From Lentisphaerota bacterium (GTDB taxonomy: Bacteria > Verrucomicrobiota > Lentisphaeria > Victivallales > Victivallaceae): a DNA stretch of 64,000 bases. The position numbers and the translations under genes are program-made. Each line of letters starts with the position of its first letter. Positions within the stretch are counted from its first letter, which is position 1. The stretch lies in contig SUWD01000009.1 in the NCBI GenBank assembly GCA_015061685.1, positions 19,966 through 83,965 of the forward strand, given 5' to 3'. Under the pieces are notes generated by a model. It was given only the letters and a program-made list of their open reading frames with translations, did not search any database and was not told the origin of the DNA. Below, piece after piece: positions 27,043 to 35,726 of this stretch.

Positions 27043-27121
27043 TTTTCATACCTCCAATTTGTTTGGTTGTTGTTTTGTATCTCTATTGTAATCAAAGGAT
27101 TTACTTATATTTATCATTTTC

Positions 27122-28138
27122 CTATCCACGACAACAGGATTCCCGGAAAAGTGCTTCCGATTCCAGCTCAACCCGGATGCCGGAAAAGTCCTTATCCGGA
27201 AATTGTATTCTTTCCAATGCCATTTTGGCTGCCGCTCTGCCGAATTCTGTCAACGGCGGCTTGATCGTCCCGATCCGGGGATGAGTATAGTTGCGTTCAA
27301 TATTGTCAAATCCGATGACCGCAACGTCTTTGCCCGGAGTCAAATTCTCCTCATTAAGGAACTCCATCGCCTGCATCGCCCAGAGGTCGTTGCTGAATAC
27401 CCATATATCAAACTGTTTGATATACTCCTGATTTTTCCGCAATAATTCAAAAACAGCCGTATCGCCGCTTACCAGATGCGATCCCTCCGGCAAATCCAAT
27501 ACCGCAAGTTCCCCCATACCGATTTCGGCAAAAGCCATACTCCACTGTTTCATTCTTTCCATAACCGCTTTGCCGAAGTTTATAAAAAGCGGCTTACCGA
27601 ATCCCTCTTTACGCAAATGCTCCGCCATATTACGCATCGCTTTGCTGTTTGATATGCAAACCACCGGGAAACTGCCGGCATCTATATCCTGTAATGCCGT
27701 CGTCTGCAACATTGTTACCGGACGATCCGGCGGCACTGATACTGAAAATGCTACTGTCACATAACTGTCACAACGGCCGGAAAGGATCAATGGTTCCGCA
27801 TTGTTGCTGATAACATCCCAATCTGAACCATTCACCGGAAGCAGAAGCAGATTGTAACCGTTTTTCTCCAATTCTTCGTTGAATGCCCGCAAATATATAC
27901 CCGCCTGCGGCGTACTTATCACCTCGATTCCCGGCACGATAAATCCGATACTGCGGGTTCTGCCTGATGCCAGTGAACGGGCGGAAAAGCTGGGGTAGAA
28001 ATTCTCTTTTTTGCAGACTTCCAATATCTTTTCCCGGGTGGACGGTTTCACTTTGGCTGAATTCAAAGGGTCCAACGCACGGGAAACTGTAATTATCGAC
28101 ACACCACAACGCTTGGCTATCTCCGCAAGTGAAATCAT
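27122..28138 (-). CDS. LacI-family transcriptional regulator
   Basis: 338 residues, GAGG upstream. HTH at the N-terminus (SLAEIAKRCGVSIITVSRALDPLNSAKVKPSTREKILEVCKKENFYPSFSARSLASGRTRSIGFIVPG) followed by the sugar-binding-protein-like effector domain (VFSNDLWAMQAMEFLNEENLTPGKDVAVIGFDNIERNYTHPRIGTIKPPLTEFGRAAAKMAL). Immediately upstream of the frameshifted pseudopilin and the 1560-residue secreted protein on the same strand, so these are likely targets. The LacI genes at 52443 and 5673 have the same layout relative to secreted enzymes. Confidence 0.94.
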   Translation of the reverse strand: MISLAEIAKRCGVSIITVSRALDPLNSAKVKPSTREKILEVCKKENFYPSFSARSLASGRTRSIGFIVPGIEVISTPQAGIYLRAFNEELEKNGYNLLLLPVNGSDWDVISNNAEPLILSGRCDSYVTVAFSVSVPPDRPVTMLQTTALQDIDAGSFPVVCISNSKAMRNMAEHLRKEGFGKPLFINFGKAVMERMKQWSMAFAEIGMGELAVLDLPEGSHLVSGDTAVFELLRKNQEYIKQFDIWVFSNDLWAMQAMEFLNEENLTPGKDVAVIGFDNIERNYTHPRIGTIKPPLTEFGRAAAKMALERIQFPDKDFSGIRVELESEALFRESCCRG

Positions 28139-28185
28139 GATCCAACCTCAAAAAATGTTAACGCTATCATTGCACCACAACCATG

Positions 28186-28214
28186 AATATACATGCCAAA
28201 AGACAATTTGTCAA
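28186..28214 (-). promoter_or_regulatory. promoter of the LacI gene
   Basis: Minus strand TTGACA, 17-base spacer, TATATT, about 50 bases before the start at 28138. Confidence 0.75.
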
Positions 28215-28253
28215 ACTCAAAAAGTTTTTTTTCCTGATTTTTTATAAAAAAAG

Positions 28254-28282
28254 TTGATTTTCTTCCAGAAGCATGTTATATT
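28254..28282 (+). promoter_or_regulatory. promoter of the tandem-repeat protein gene
   Basis: TTGATT, 17-base spacer, TATATT, followed by a strong AAAGGAGGT site before the ATG at 28305. Confidence 0.8.
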
Positions 28283-28304
28283 CTCCGTACAAAGGAGGTA
28301 TCCC

Positions 28305-28754
28305 ATGGAAAAATTTCTTTCACTCGCCGCCGCAGCACTTATGGTACTGCCTGTACTTTACGCAGCTCCCCCGGTACACCACCGTAACACGTCAAACAGC
28401 CAAAGTTACTACAACAGCAACGGTACATCTGCCGGATATTCACGCAGTAACGGCAATACCGTCAACTACTACAATGGTAATGGCACTTCCGCAGGATATT
28501 CCAGAAAAAACGGAAACACAACATATCACTACAACAGCAACGGCACATCTGCCGGATATTCACGCACCAGCGGAAATACCACATATCATTACAACAGTAA
28601 TGGCACTTCTGCCGGGTATTCCAGAAAAAGCGGAAATACGATCTATCATTACAACAGCAACGGCACTTCTGCCGGACACTCCCGCACCAACGGCAACACC
28701 ACCAATCACTATAACAGCAACGGCACTTCTGCCGGATATTCCAGAAACAGATAA
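28305..28754 (+). CDS. small secreted protein made of 20-residue repeats
   Basis: 149 residues, preceded by AAAGGAGGT at ideal spacing. Signal peptide about 1-21 (MEKFLSLAAAALMVLPVLYA). From residue 35 the protein consists of five full and one partial 20-residue repeats of the form YNSNGTSAGYSRxxGNTxxH. It is rich in Asn, Gly, Ser, Thr and Tyr with almost no hydrophobic core, so a beta-solenoid-like or disordered surface protein is plausible. Units differ mainly at synonymous sites and in the xx and Tyr/His positions. No enzyme motif. The repeats could expand or contract by recombination without changing frame (60 bp per unit). Single-gene transcript; function unknown. Confidence 0.8.
   Translation: MEKFLSLAAAALMVLPVLYAAPPVHHRNTSNSQSYYNSNGTSAGYSRSNGNTVNYYNGNGTSAGYSRKNGNTTYHYNSNGTSAGYSRTSGNTTYHYNSNGTSAGYSRKSGNTIYHYNSNGTSAGHSRTNGNTTNHYNSNGTSAGYSRNR
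28407..28751 (+). repeat. 60-bp coding tandem repeats (5.75 copies)
   Basis: In-frame degenerate 60-bp units encoding YNSNGTSAGYSR-type repeats of the small secreted protein. Confidence 0.9.
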
Positions 28755-28798
28755 AAAAACGGCTGCTGCATACCATTTCCGGATTTTGCAGCAGCCGT
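28753..28798 (-). terminator. rho-independent terminator of the Ntn-hydrolase gene
   Basis: A 12-bp stem (ACGGCTGCTGCA and TGCAGCAGCCGT, loop 16) is followed on the minus strand by seven T. It lies directly after the stop of the repeat-protein gene and 16 bases beyond the end of the minus-strand gene at 28815. Confidence 0.85.
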
Positions 28799-28814
28799 CT
28801 GTACTACAAACAAC

Positions 28815-29948
28815 TTACTTCAGTATCGCCGCAGCCTCATCCCAGATAGCAGCAGCTGTGGAATTGAGCAGCCGGACAGCTTCGGCACGTTTGCCATTGT
28901 CCAGAAGCTTGCGTGCTTCAGCTTTGGTATCGGCATATTTTTTCACGGCATTTTTTTCAAATTCCAACCAATTTTCCGGGATGGGAGCATCAAATCCAAG
29001 TTTGTCAAATCTCCCCCATGCGGCTCTGGAAGCACTGAAATCTGCCATTTGCGGAAGAACCTTTTCCACACAGATCGGAACCGGCAGATAAATCGTGTGC
29101 CGGGGATGACCGAGAGTGAAATATCCGCAGGAAAGCACATCCGGATACTGACGGTCAATCTCAAGTGAGGCTGTGGAGTTGGTTCTGGTAAAACACACAC
29201 TGACTTTTTCCGAAGAAGATTCCGGCATCCGGCAGGTACGGGAAAGAGCAAAGATCCCCGGCAGAGTGATCTTGCCATCTTTATCCATCATTTGAGCAAG
29301 TCCTGAAATAGCGATATAGGCTCTGGCACTGCTGTTGAGATAACCTTTTATCGAATTACGGGAATATTGATGCATTCCCGGATTCTGCCAGATATTGGCA
29401 CGGACAGCAAAACCGGATTTATAGGAGCTTACCGTAAAATCCTTCGCCGTCATTTCGCAAATATACCCCTCATTGAGGTCGAGGAAAAAGAAAATTGAAC
29501 CGCTCTCCCGGGCATGCCAGTAATCTCCGGCTTTGTGCAATTCACGCAATTTTGCCACAGCCTGGGCCGCCGTATCGCAAGACTCCATGATGACCCGCAT
29601 CATCGCCGGAGTGCGTTTTTTGGTATTATCAAGAGGCGGATTGATACACTTTTCACCGCTATTCATCACTCCGGCAAGCCCGGATGAATTGATCGCCATA
29701 TTGGTGGGAATATCCGTACCGATGGAGATCCATTTGCGGGGAGATTTTTCCGGACTGATGAAAACTGCAACATCCCGTGCTTTGTCATCACGGTTTTTGT
29801 GGAGAATATTGGTATTATTCATGGTCATATCATGAAAGACCATCCAGCTGGTACATTCATGATCCAACTCCGGATCATCCCCAAAGGCAAAGGTCTGATT
29901 GGCAGAAAAGATCCCGGCAATTACCGCAAACAACAAAAGTTTCTTCAT
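28815..29948 (-). CDS. secreted Ntn-hydrolase-like protein (C45/choloylglycine-hydrolase-like fold)
   Basis: 377 residues from MKKLLLFAVIAGIFSANQTFA (signal peptide), AAAGGTG upstream; the longer frame from 30083 is rejected. The mature protein has HECTSWMVFHDMTMNNTNILHKNRD, fitting an Ntn-hydrolase nucleophile Cys plus the N-x-D strand of linear-amide hydrolases such as acyl-CoA:6-APA acyltransferase or bile-salt hydrolase relatives. Later blocks are IPTNMAINSSGLAGVMNSGEKC and SGSIFFFLDLNEGYICEMT. The Cys is about 13 residues after the signal peptide, so an additional propeptide would need removal. It probably cleaves an amide bond in the envelope. Own promoter and terminator. Confidence 0.65.
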   Translation of the reverse strand: MKKLLLFAVIAGIFSANQTFAFGDDPELDHECTSWMVFHDMTMNNTNILHKNRDDKARDVAVFISPEKSPRKWISIGTDIPTNMAINSSGLAGVMNSGEKCINPPLDNTKKRTPAMMRVIMESCDTAAQAVAKLRELHKAGDYWHARESGSIFFFLDLNEGYICEMTAKDFTVSSYKSGFAVRANIWQNPGMHQYSRNSIKGYLNSSARAYIAISGLAQMMDKDGKITLPGIFALSRTCRMPESSSEKVSVCFTRTNSTASLEIDRQYPDVLSCGYFTLGHPRHTIYLPVPICVEKVLPQMADFSASRAAWGRFDKLGFDAPIPENWLEFEKNAVKKYADTKAEARKLLDNGKRAEAVRLLNSTAAAIWDEAAAILK

Positions 29949-29985
29949 TTCGACACCTTTTTTTAATTGTTGAGAAGATAGGGGT

Positions 29986-30014
29986 AATATACAGTCGCTT
30001 ATAGCGTTTGTCAA
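29986..30014 (-). promoter_or_regulatory. promoter of the Ntn-hydrolase gene
   Basis: Minus strand TTGACA, 17-base spacer, TATATT, about 40 bases before the start at 29948. Confidence 0.78.
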
Positions 30015-30069
30015 GTAAAAAAAATTGCCAGACACATATTCAGCAGTATAAAACAAATAATCGAGTAGG

Positions 30070-30507
30070 AGGGGCTGTTGCAAAACCTCTTTTTAGCAGG
30101 GGACTTACGCCGTCCCCTGCACCCCTGCGTCCACTTTCTTTTTACGGAAAAAGAGAGGTAGTTGCAAAAATCATTCAGTGAAGATTAAAAGATCATCTGC
30201 GATGAGCTGTGAAAGATAATTCGAGACTGCTCCTCAAGGGGTAACTGTCGAAAATGCCCCTTTTGCAGATCGAAGCAGAGGACTTTCAAGATCACGGAGG
30301 ATTTGAGGCAAGTACCTCAAACAAGTAAGCAAAAGAAAAGCGGGAAGTCGCGGCTCTCCCGGCTTCTTTTCATGGCAAGCCGTTGTCGAGCCTTGATCGT
30401 TTTTTTTGCGTGTGGAATGTACTGAATTACTCAAGCAGAAACTTTTTTCTCCCTGAAAAAACAAGAAGGACCGTTGCTTACCTCTGCGAGGTTTTGCAAC
30501 AGCCCCT
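30070..30507. mobile_element. MITE-like element with 19-bp perfect terminal inverted repeats
   Basis: AGGGGCTGTTGCAAAACCT (30070-30088) and its exact reverse complement (30489-30507) bound 438 bp with no convincing gene. GGCTGTTGCAAAA ends are common in IS families whose transposase could move such an element in trans. No clear target duplication is visible. A 98-codon minus-strand frame (30234-30530) runs out of the element and looks spurious. It has inserted one base from the hairpin at 30509-30530, behind the 1034-residue gene. Confidence 0.8.
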
Positions 30508-30508
30508 G

Positions 30509-30530
30509 ATGCGTCCGGAAAAGGACGCAT
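30509..30530 (-). terminator. hairpin behind the 1034-residue gene
   Basis: ATGCGTCC, six-base loop, GGACGCAT. The expected T-tract is absent on the minus strand because the MITE-like element begins immediately afterwards. Confidence 0.5.
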
Positions 30531-30555
30531 GTTCGCAATGAAGTTTTAATACACT

Positions 30556-33500
30556 TCAGAAAGTGATCTGCACAAACTTCACCAGATATTCTCCCAGAGA
30601 GATGGAACCGTCTCCGAGGTCAGTTTCAGTATCATCGACCGGATTCCAAACCTTGGCAGAGGTGTACTTGACCGGGACGGTCAATTTGGTCTGCTGTTTG
30701 CTCTTGACGCTGTTGAAAACGATCAGCATCAAACCTTTTTCATTTTTGTAGTAACTGACTTTGATTTTGTCATTACTGGAAACAATACCGTCCGGATTAT
30801 TTTTCCAATACGGGAAAAATTCAGCTTTTTCCAAACCGAATCCGAAAATACGATCCTGAGTATCTCTGGCGACTTTGCCGTTTATGAAACTGGGATAGAG
30901 CATGTTGTTGTGCAGGAATGCCAAACCGACATTGTGAGCAGCCAGCTCCGGAGACTGGATTTTATACTCCTGACGGTACTGCGGCAGGAACATACGGTCG
31001 GCACCGGTATTGACGGCGTTTTCAAAACGGAATTCATTAAGAGTGAGGAAGTCCAGCACATAATCGTTAAGCATGCACTGGGCACGATACTGCTCTCCCA
31101 TCAATGCCACATCGGTAAAGGGGACTGATGTACAAGCCTGCTGGGCTCCGAGGTGCGTAATAGTAAAGAAGTCAGGATCAGCAGCTTTACCGGTCAGATA
31201 AACTCTCTCATGGAAGCGGCGGACATCAAAAGTCGGGTGCATGCTGACTCCGTTTTTGGAGTAAAGATCCGAACCGTAACAGTCATAGTAGAAACCATCC
31301 CATTTGAATTTTTTCAGATATTCCTGCATCATGTAACAGTAAAGATCATGCCACAATTCAGCACGGGGATCGCACTTACGCATTTTTGAGTTAGGCTCGT
31401 TTTTCCATGCTTTAAGATTATAATAACGGGCAGGATAACCGGTCCATTCACTCTCGAAATAGCGGAATTCCGGCATAAAATCCGTGATGTAGAAAGGTAT
31501 CTGATAGAGCGTCATAACTCCACCCTCGGGGATGCTGGACAACTGTTTCTGAGTCAAAGCATCATCCCGGCTGGCAGGCAAACCGCAATACGCCATGCAT
31601 TTCATACTGCTCATCATATCGAAGTTACGATTCTTCCCGGCCCGGAACCGCAATCTCTGCCAATTATAACCGGCAGGACGGAAAGGATAGGATGCTATGG
31701 CAAATTCAAATTTGAAAGATTTGCCCGGCTGCAAACTCAAAGGTGCATTGAGCCAGCTGATCTGGAAATCACCGTTGATATCAGCGACAGTTACATTCTG
31801 ATCGAAATCATTACCGGCAGGGTAAAGCTGCGGAGCATACCAAACCAAACCGCGGTCAACGGAACCGAACATGATCTCATGATAACGGTGTTTGGTAGCA
31901 TATTTTTTGACCGTGGTCAAATCCACGGAACCGACTGCCGACCAGGAAGCATCGGCACGATGGATGAATTCGACCTCGTTAAGGGCAAAATCGACTTTGC
32001 CGCTTTTGAGGGTAACTGCGGATTTTGCATCTATCGTCAATGCATAACGGATGAAACCGATATAGTCAACAAGGACGGTAAGCTTACCGCTCCAATTGCT
32101 GCCTTTGACATCGACAGCCCCGGAAATACGGGCTTTGCCAAAAGTCCATTTTATATTTCCGACTGCTTCAACGGCCTTGCCGTCAACGGTAATGACCAAC
32201 GGTTTTTTCAACAATTTATTGCCGTTGCTGTCCACAGCCTGAGTAATTCCGAGGGAGGGAGAAAACTCATAAGCGACATTCCAGGTACGCACAGTATTGC
32301 CGTCAAGCACCAGATCTTTCCACGGAGCCGGAGCGGGAGCGGAATCAGCGATCACACCGATACCGTTGTTTTTCCAGTAAGGATCTTTGTAAATACCGAA
32401 ACGGCGGGGAGGAGTACTCATCACCTTGCCGGATTTGAGAGCGACATCTGCTTTGATGAAGTAAACGCCGTCGGCGAACTCATTCACGCTCATGGTAAGA
32501 GGTTTGCCGGTAAGATCTTCAATAACTTTGACAGTCTCACCTTTCTCATTGGTAATGGTAAAGGTGGTTTTGGCAACACTGTCAGATGCCAGATCACCCA
32601 AGACCGGACAGGCAATGGTCATGGTCTTTTCAGCGGGGACAAAACTCTGCCGCATTTCCGGGCCGACATTGCCTTCTTCAAAACGGAGCTGGTCGATGCA
32701 GATTTCTGCTTCTTTTGGGAAGTGCCGCATATTGAACCAGATATCCATCTTTTCAGTTCCGGCGGGGGTCGTGAAGTCAAAGACCAATTCAGCCCACTCA
32801 CCATTGGTGAACCAAACACTTTTGCGGGGCTGACCGAGAACTTTGCCATTTTTATCATAGCAGGTGAACATAAAAAGCTTGATACCGCTTTTAAAGTGAT
32901 TGGTTGTTCTGATCCAGCAGGTAAAACGGTAGTTGCGATCACCGTCAACGGTGATATTCTCTATCTTAAAGGGATACTGCATTTTCCCTCCGTCACCATT
33001 GATCTGGAGGAAAGATTCACCAGCCTTGGCTTTTTTCCACTCCATAACGACTTTGGCACTTTTGCCAAGGATGTAGTGTTCAAAATGCTGCTGACCGAGG
33101 AAACGCCAATCGTCAAAAATAGTATCAAGTTTACGGGCATTGAAAAAGTTTTTTTCTCCGGTCAGATCTGCCCAGCGGAAGTTATCAATAATGGCATACG
33201 CCGTTTTCGGCACATTGATAAAACGGATAACCATTTCACCGTATGCGGCACCGGCAGGAGCGGTAACTTTGATCTGGCGGTGTTTCCACTCACCATTGGT
33301 ATTGGCGATACGAAAAGTTTTGGTCAGTTTGGGATCGATTTTCTTTTTGGCATCCCCGAAGTTGACCATGACCAGCATGGTAGTAAATTTGGGGCTGGTC
33401 TGGTAAGCGAAACTCATACCGTACTCTTTACCCGGTTCAACGGTGAAACCGTAGCTGTAACCGTACTGGGCTCCTTTGCCGTTTCCGGTAATTTTCATCG

Positions 33501-33660
33501 CCCCCAAGCCATCCTGCCCGGCCGGTTTTATCAATTCAGCACCGGTACGCAGGCGACCGTTGATCGGCATACTGTCAAATAACTCAAAAACGCCTGCCGA
33601 AGCTGACACTCCGACACCGATTGCCAGCAAAAGAGCTGACCAAAGTTTTCTTTTCGACAT
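30556..33660 (-). CDS. 1034-residue secreted multidomain putative glycoside hydrolase (DUF6067-like)
   Basis: Signal peptide MSKRKLWSALLLAIGVGVSASA. About 22-170 and 175-330 are two jelly-roll modules of carbohydrate-binding type (YSYGFTVEPGKEYGMSFAYQ ... YAIIDNFRW; YRFTCWIRTTNHFKSGIKLF ... ICIDQLRFEEG). About 430-690 is a beta-rich domain with a DUF6067-like start (KNNGIGVIADSAPAPAPW). About 700-960 looks like a hydrolase barrel (FKWDGFYYDCYGSDL, DFFTITHLGAQQ, FLTLNEFRFENA) with acidic residues after strands. A small C-terminal beta domain follows. It belongs to the pseudopilin-phosphatase operon. Extracellular glycan degradation is inferred; substrate unknown. Confidence 0.75.
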   Translation of the reverse strand: MSKRKLWSALLLAIGVGVSASAGVFELFDSMPINGRLRTGAELIKPAGQDGLGAMKITGNGKGAQYGYSYGFTVEPGKEYGMSFAYQTSPKFTTMLVMVNFGDAKKKIDPKLTKTFRIANTNGEWKHRQIKVTAPAGAAYGEMVIRFINVPKTAYAIIDNFRWADLTGEKNFFNARKLDTIFDDWRFLGQQHFEHYILGKSAKVVMEWKKAKAGESFLQINGDGGKMQYPFKIENITVDGDRNYRFTCWIRTTNHFKSGIKLFMFTCYDKNGKVLGQPRKSVWFTNGEWAELVFDFTTPAGTEKMDIWFNMRHFPKEAEICIDQLRFEEGNVGPEMRQSFVPAEKTMTIACPVLGDLASDSVAKTTFTITNEKGETVKVIEDLTGKPLTMSVNEFADGVYFIKADVALKSGKVMSTPPRRFGIYKDPYWKNNGIGVIADSAPAPAPWKDLVLDGNTVRTWNVAYEFSPSLGITQAVDSNGNKLLKKPLVITVDGKAVEAVGNIKWTFGKARISGAVDVKGSNWSGKLTVLVDYIGFIRYALTIDAKSAVTLKSGKVDFALNEVEFIHRADASWSAVGSVDLTTVKKYATKHRYHEIMFGSVDRGLVWYAPQLYPAGNDFDQNVTVADINGDFQISWLNAPLSLQPGKSFKFEFAIASYPFRPAGYNWQRLRFRAGKNRNFDMMSSMKCMAYCGLPASRDDALTQKQLSSIPEGGVMTLYQIPFYITDFMPEFRYFESEWTGYPARYYNLKAWKNEPNSKMRKCDPRAELWHDLYCYMMQEYLKKFKWDGFYYDCYGSDLYSKNGVSMHPTFDVRRFHERVYLTGKAADPDFFTITHLGAQQACTSVPFTDVALMGEQYRAQCMLNDYVLDFLTLNEFRFENAVNTGADRMFLPQYRQEYKIQSPELAAHNVGLAFLHNNMLYPSFINGKVARDTQDRIFGFGLEKAEFFPYWKNNPDGIVSSNDKIKVSYYKNEKGLMLIVFNSVKSKQQTKLTVPVKYTSAKVWNPVDDTETDLGDGSISLGEYLVKFVQITF

Positions 33661-33683
33661 TTTTCTATTTGTCCCCTTTCTGT

Positions 33684-34742
33684 TTATTTATCAACAAGTA
33701 ATGTTCTAATTTTATCCATACACTCCTCGCTCATTCCCTCTTCTTTGAGAAAGGCGATGGCCTTTTCTGACATATTTTTCCCGGGTTTGCTGTCGATCAT
33801 ATCCAGGAATGGTTTCATTTGTTTGGTTGAACGGTGACGGTATCCGAAAAAAGTGGTATATTCATAATCAAGAAGCAAATCTTCATCGCTTACTCCGCAA
33901 ATCGCCTCAAGCAGAAAAATCAAAGTCCCGGTACGATCAGCTCCACCGTCACAGTGAACATAAACCGGATAAAACTCCGGATCTGCAAAATTTTCCAATA
34001 ATTCAACAGTCATTTTCCTTATCTCTGGCTTCTGCAGACCAATCATATACCCCTGATAAGGTCGGGCGATAACGTTCACCCCATACTGTTTAAGAATAAA
34101 AGGATTTTCTTTCGGTCCACGCAAATCCAATTCGCTTTTTATCTTGAGATCTCTTATCAGAATATCTATACCTTCAGAGGTAGCTTTCCACGGCTCCCGG
34201 TCGATCCTTGTGCCACGAAAAACCATGCCCTGCTTGATTCTGCCGCCGGGAACCTGCCAGTTGCCGATATCCCGGAAATTCCCTGCCCCCGGAACCCTTA
34301 TCCAACGCGGTGGGGTATCGGAAGTACGGAAAGTAAAAACATCAGATTCAATCTTTTTACCCTCCACGACCGCAGAAACCCGCCAGTAATAGGTCGTAGA
34401 AAGCAGCAAATTATCCACGATGACCATATTAACATCTGTGATAAATTTTTTTGCGCTGCTGAAATCCGGTGTACTTGACAACTCAACTACATATTCCCGG
34501 GGAGCGACACCGGAAAAATACCACTTTAACGGCACTTGCAGCGGACTGGTGGCAAACTCCATAAGCTGACGCTGATACAGCAGTTTGCTCACCTTGTCGC
34601 CCTCTCTGAAATTGATATGGAAATTTCGCCGCAACTCAATTTCCGCCCCAGTATTGCCGGAAATATTTTCGATCTGTCCACCGCAAACAACTTTGCAAAA
34701 TGACAGAATTGCGAGAAAAGTAATCTGTAACTTTTTCAACAT
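33684..34742 (-). CDS. secreted tyrosine phosphatase-like protein with fibronectin-III-like domain
   Basis: 352 residues from MLKKLQITFLAILSFCKVVCGG (signal peptide; the VVCGG end may be a weak lipobox). About 67-141 is FnIII-like (REYVVELSSTPDFSSAKKF ... LLSTTYYWRVSAVVEG). The phosphatase domain starts at GAGNFRDIGNW, has LRGPKENP, and the active-site loop HCDGGADRTGT at 263-273 (Cys nucleophile, Arg), as in the Y_phosphatase3 group. An exported phosphatase between a pseudopilin and a putative hydrolase suggests a substrate outside the cytoplasm, possibly phosphorylated sugar or inositol rather than protein. Confidence 0.85.
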   Translation of the reverse strand: MLKKLQITFLAILSFCKVVCGGQIENISGNTGAEIELRRNFHINFREGDKVSKLLYQRQLMEFATSPLQVPLKWYFSGVAPREYVVELSSTPDFSSAKKFITDVNMVIVDNLLLSTTYYWRVSAVVEGKKIESDVFTFRTSDTPPRWIRVPGAGNFRDIGNWQVPGGRIKQGMVFRGTRIDREPWKATSEGIDILIRDLKIKSELDLRGPKENPFILKQYGVNVIARPYQGYMIGLQKPEIRKMTVELLENFADPEFYPVYVHCDGGADRTGTLIFLLEAICGVSDEDLLLDYEYTTFFGYRHRSTKQMKPFLDMIDSKPGKNMSEKAIAFLKEEGMSEECMDKIRTLLVDK

Positions 34743-34770
34743 AAAATCTGACACCTGTTTTTCTTCGGTA

Positions 34771-35634
34771 TTATTGGGAATTGGGCATATCCTTATCCAA
34801 ATACCAAAACAGCTTTTCGGTTCTGGCCAATTTATATCCAACTTTGTAGTTAACATATTCCCGAGTCACCACCGAACCATCTACACAGGTCACATTACCA
34901 TTGCTCCGCGGTTCACATCCATAATCTACTGTTGCGATTCTTTTTTCAGGTTTAAGCAATGGTCCATGGGCATTGTTAATGTTAAAATATGCGGATTGAT
35001 ACACCGGATTAACTGTAGGATGCAAATAAACCCGGAAACCATAAATTCTTCCCATTTCGGAAAACGCTGCCGTGTTTGACGGCTCTTTGCATTCACCGGT
35101 TTTGTGTCCCGGACCACTCATACCGAATTTACTTGACGGTTGAGCCAGTGCACCATTATAAGTGTAGTTGGAACCGGTTATATTATCATCAACATCATTT
35201 GCATTCAAATTGGTCTGCACACTGCTCGGACATATGAACAAACCGAAGTCCTGAATATAACTCAAAATTTGGTAATGCCAGAATTGATTTTTCATATTTC
35301 CATCGTATCCATCAAAGCCGGATTCCCAATACGTAGTACCACCCGCATCAGCGTAATCCCACTTTCCAGATGGAGATTGCCCTTTTGCCGCACTTGCAGT
35401 GCTTGAACTATTCGGAAAATATCCGTCATTGTCGTCAATGTACAAGTTCATTCCGACACCGAACTGCTTCATATTGGATTTACAACTGGCATTACGTCCG
35501 GACTCCCGGGCGGAATTGAGAGCAGGCAGCAGGATCGCCGCCAGAATGGCGATAATTGCAATGACTACGAGGAGTTCAATAAGAGTAAAGCTGTTGAACA
35601 GCTTTACTCTCCGATCGGAGAGTAAATTTTTCAT
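34771..35634 (-). CDS. pseudopilin without a typical H-X9-DG motif
   Basis: 287 residues from [15 protein letters not shown]; the helix [18 protein letters not shown] follows with Glu5. The residue before the cleavage site is Ser. The C-terminal half has [18 protein letters not shown], retaining the DG but not the His nine residues earlier, so it diverges from the other three. First gene of the operon with the phosphatase and the 1034-residue protein (gaps 28 and 23 bases). The leader-coding region contains the double palindrome at 35582-35626, and the promoter contains another palindrome pair at 35709-35746. Confidence 0.88.
   Translation of the reverse strand: MKNLLSDRRVKLFNSFTLIELLVVIAIIAILAAILLPALNSARESGRNASCKSNMKQFGVGMNLYIDDNDGYFPNSSSTASAAKGQSPSGKWDYADAGGTTYWESGFDGYDGNMKNQFWHYQILSYIQDFGLFICPSSVQTNLNANDVDDNITGSNYTYNGALAQPSSKFGMSGPGHKTGECKEPSNTAAFSEMGRIYGFRVYLHPTVNPVYQSAYFNINNAHGPLLKPEKRIATVDYGCEPRSNGNVTCVDGSVVTREYVNYKVGYKLARTEKLFWYLDKDMPNSQ
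35582..35626. repeat. overlapping double palindrome in pseudopilin leader region
   Basis: Palindrome 1 has 14-bp arms around one base (35582-35610; inner arms GTAAAGCTGTT and AACAGCTTTAC). Palindrome 2 is perfect over 24 bp (35603-35626; core ACTCTCCGATCGGAGAGT). The middle arm is shared, so only one of the two hairpins can form fully at a time. Confidence 0.95.
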
Positions 35635-35697
35635 CTGGCACACCTTTTTTAATTGTTGATATTAAAACTAACACACCTGAACCACGGAAACAATATT

Positions 35698-35726
35698 AAT
35701 ATAGCACCCCGGAAAAACTTTTTCAA
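35698..35726 (-). promoter_or_regulatory. promoter of the pseudopilin-phosphatase operon
   Basis: Minus strand TTGAAA, 17-base spacer, TATATT; the spacer and -35 lie inside the palindrome at 35709-35736. Confidence 0.72.

Noticed and set aside
28407..28751. Regular repeats resembling a CRISPR array
   Set aside because: The 60-bp units are contiguous, have no separate spacers, and encode in-frame protein repeats; no cas genes are present.
28462..28776. Cys/Trp-rich 104-codon minus-strand frame
   Set aside because: Antisense shadow of the 60-bp coding repeats; the plus frame has promoter, ribosome site and signal peptide.
30234..30530. 98-codon minus-strand frame in the MITE-like element
   Set aside because: It crosses the element's terminal repeat, has no ribosome site and no family resemblance.
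31879..33582. 567-codon plus-strand open frame
   Set aside because: It lies entirely antisense to the 1034-residue secreted protein, which has a signal peptide, domains and operon context; the antisense translation has no recognisable features.
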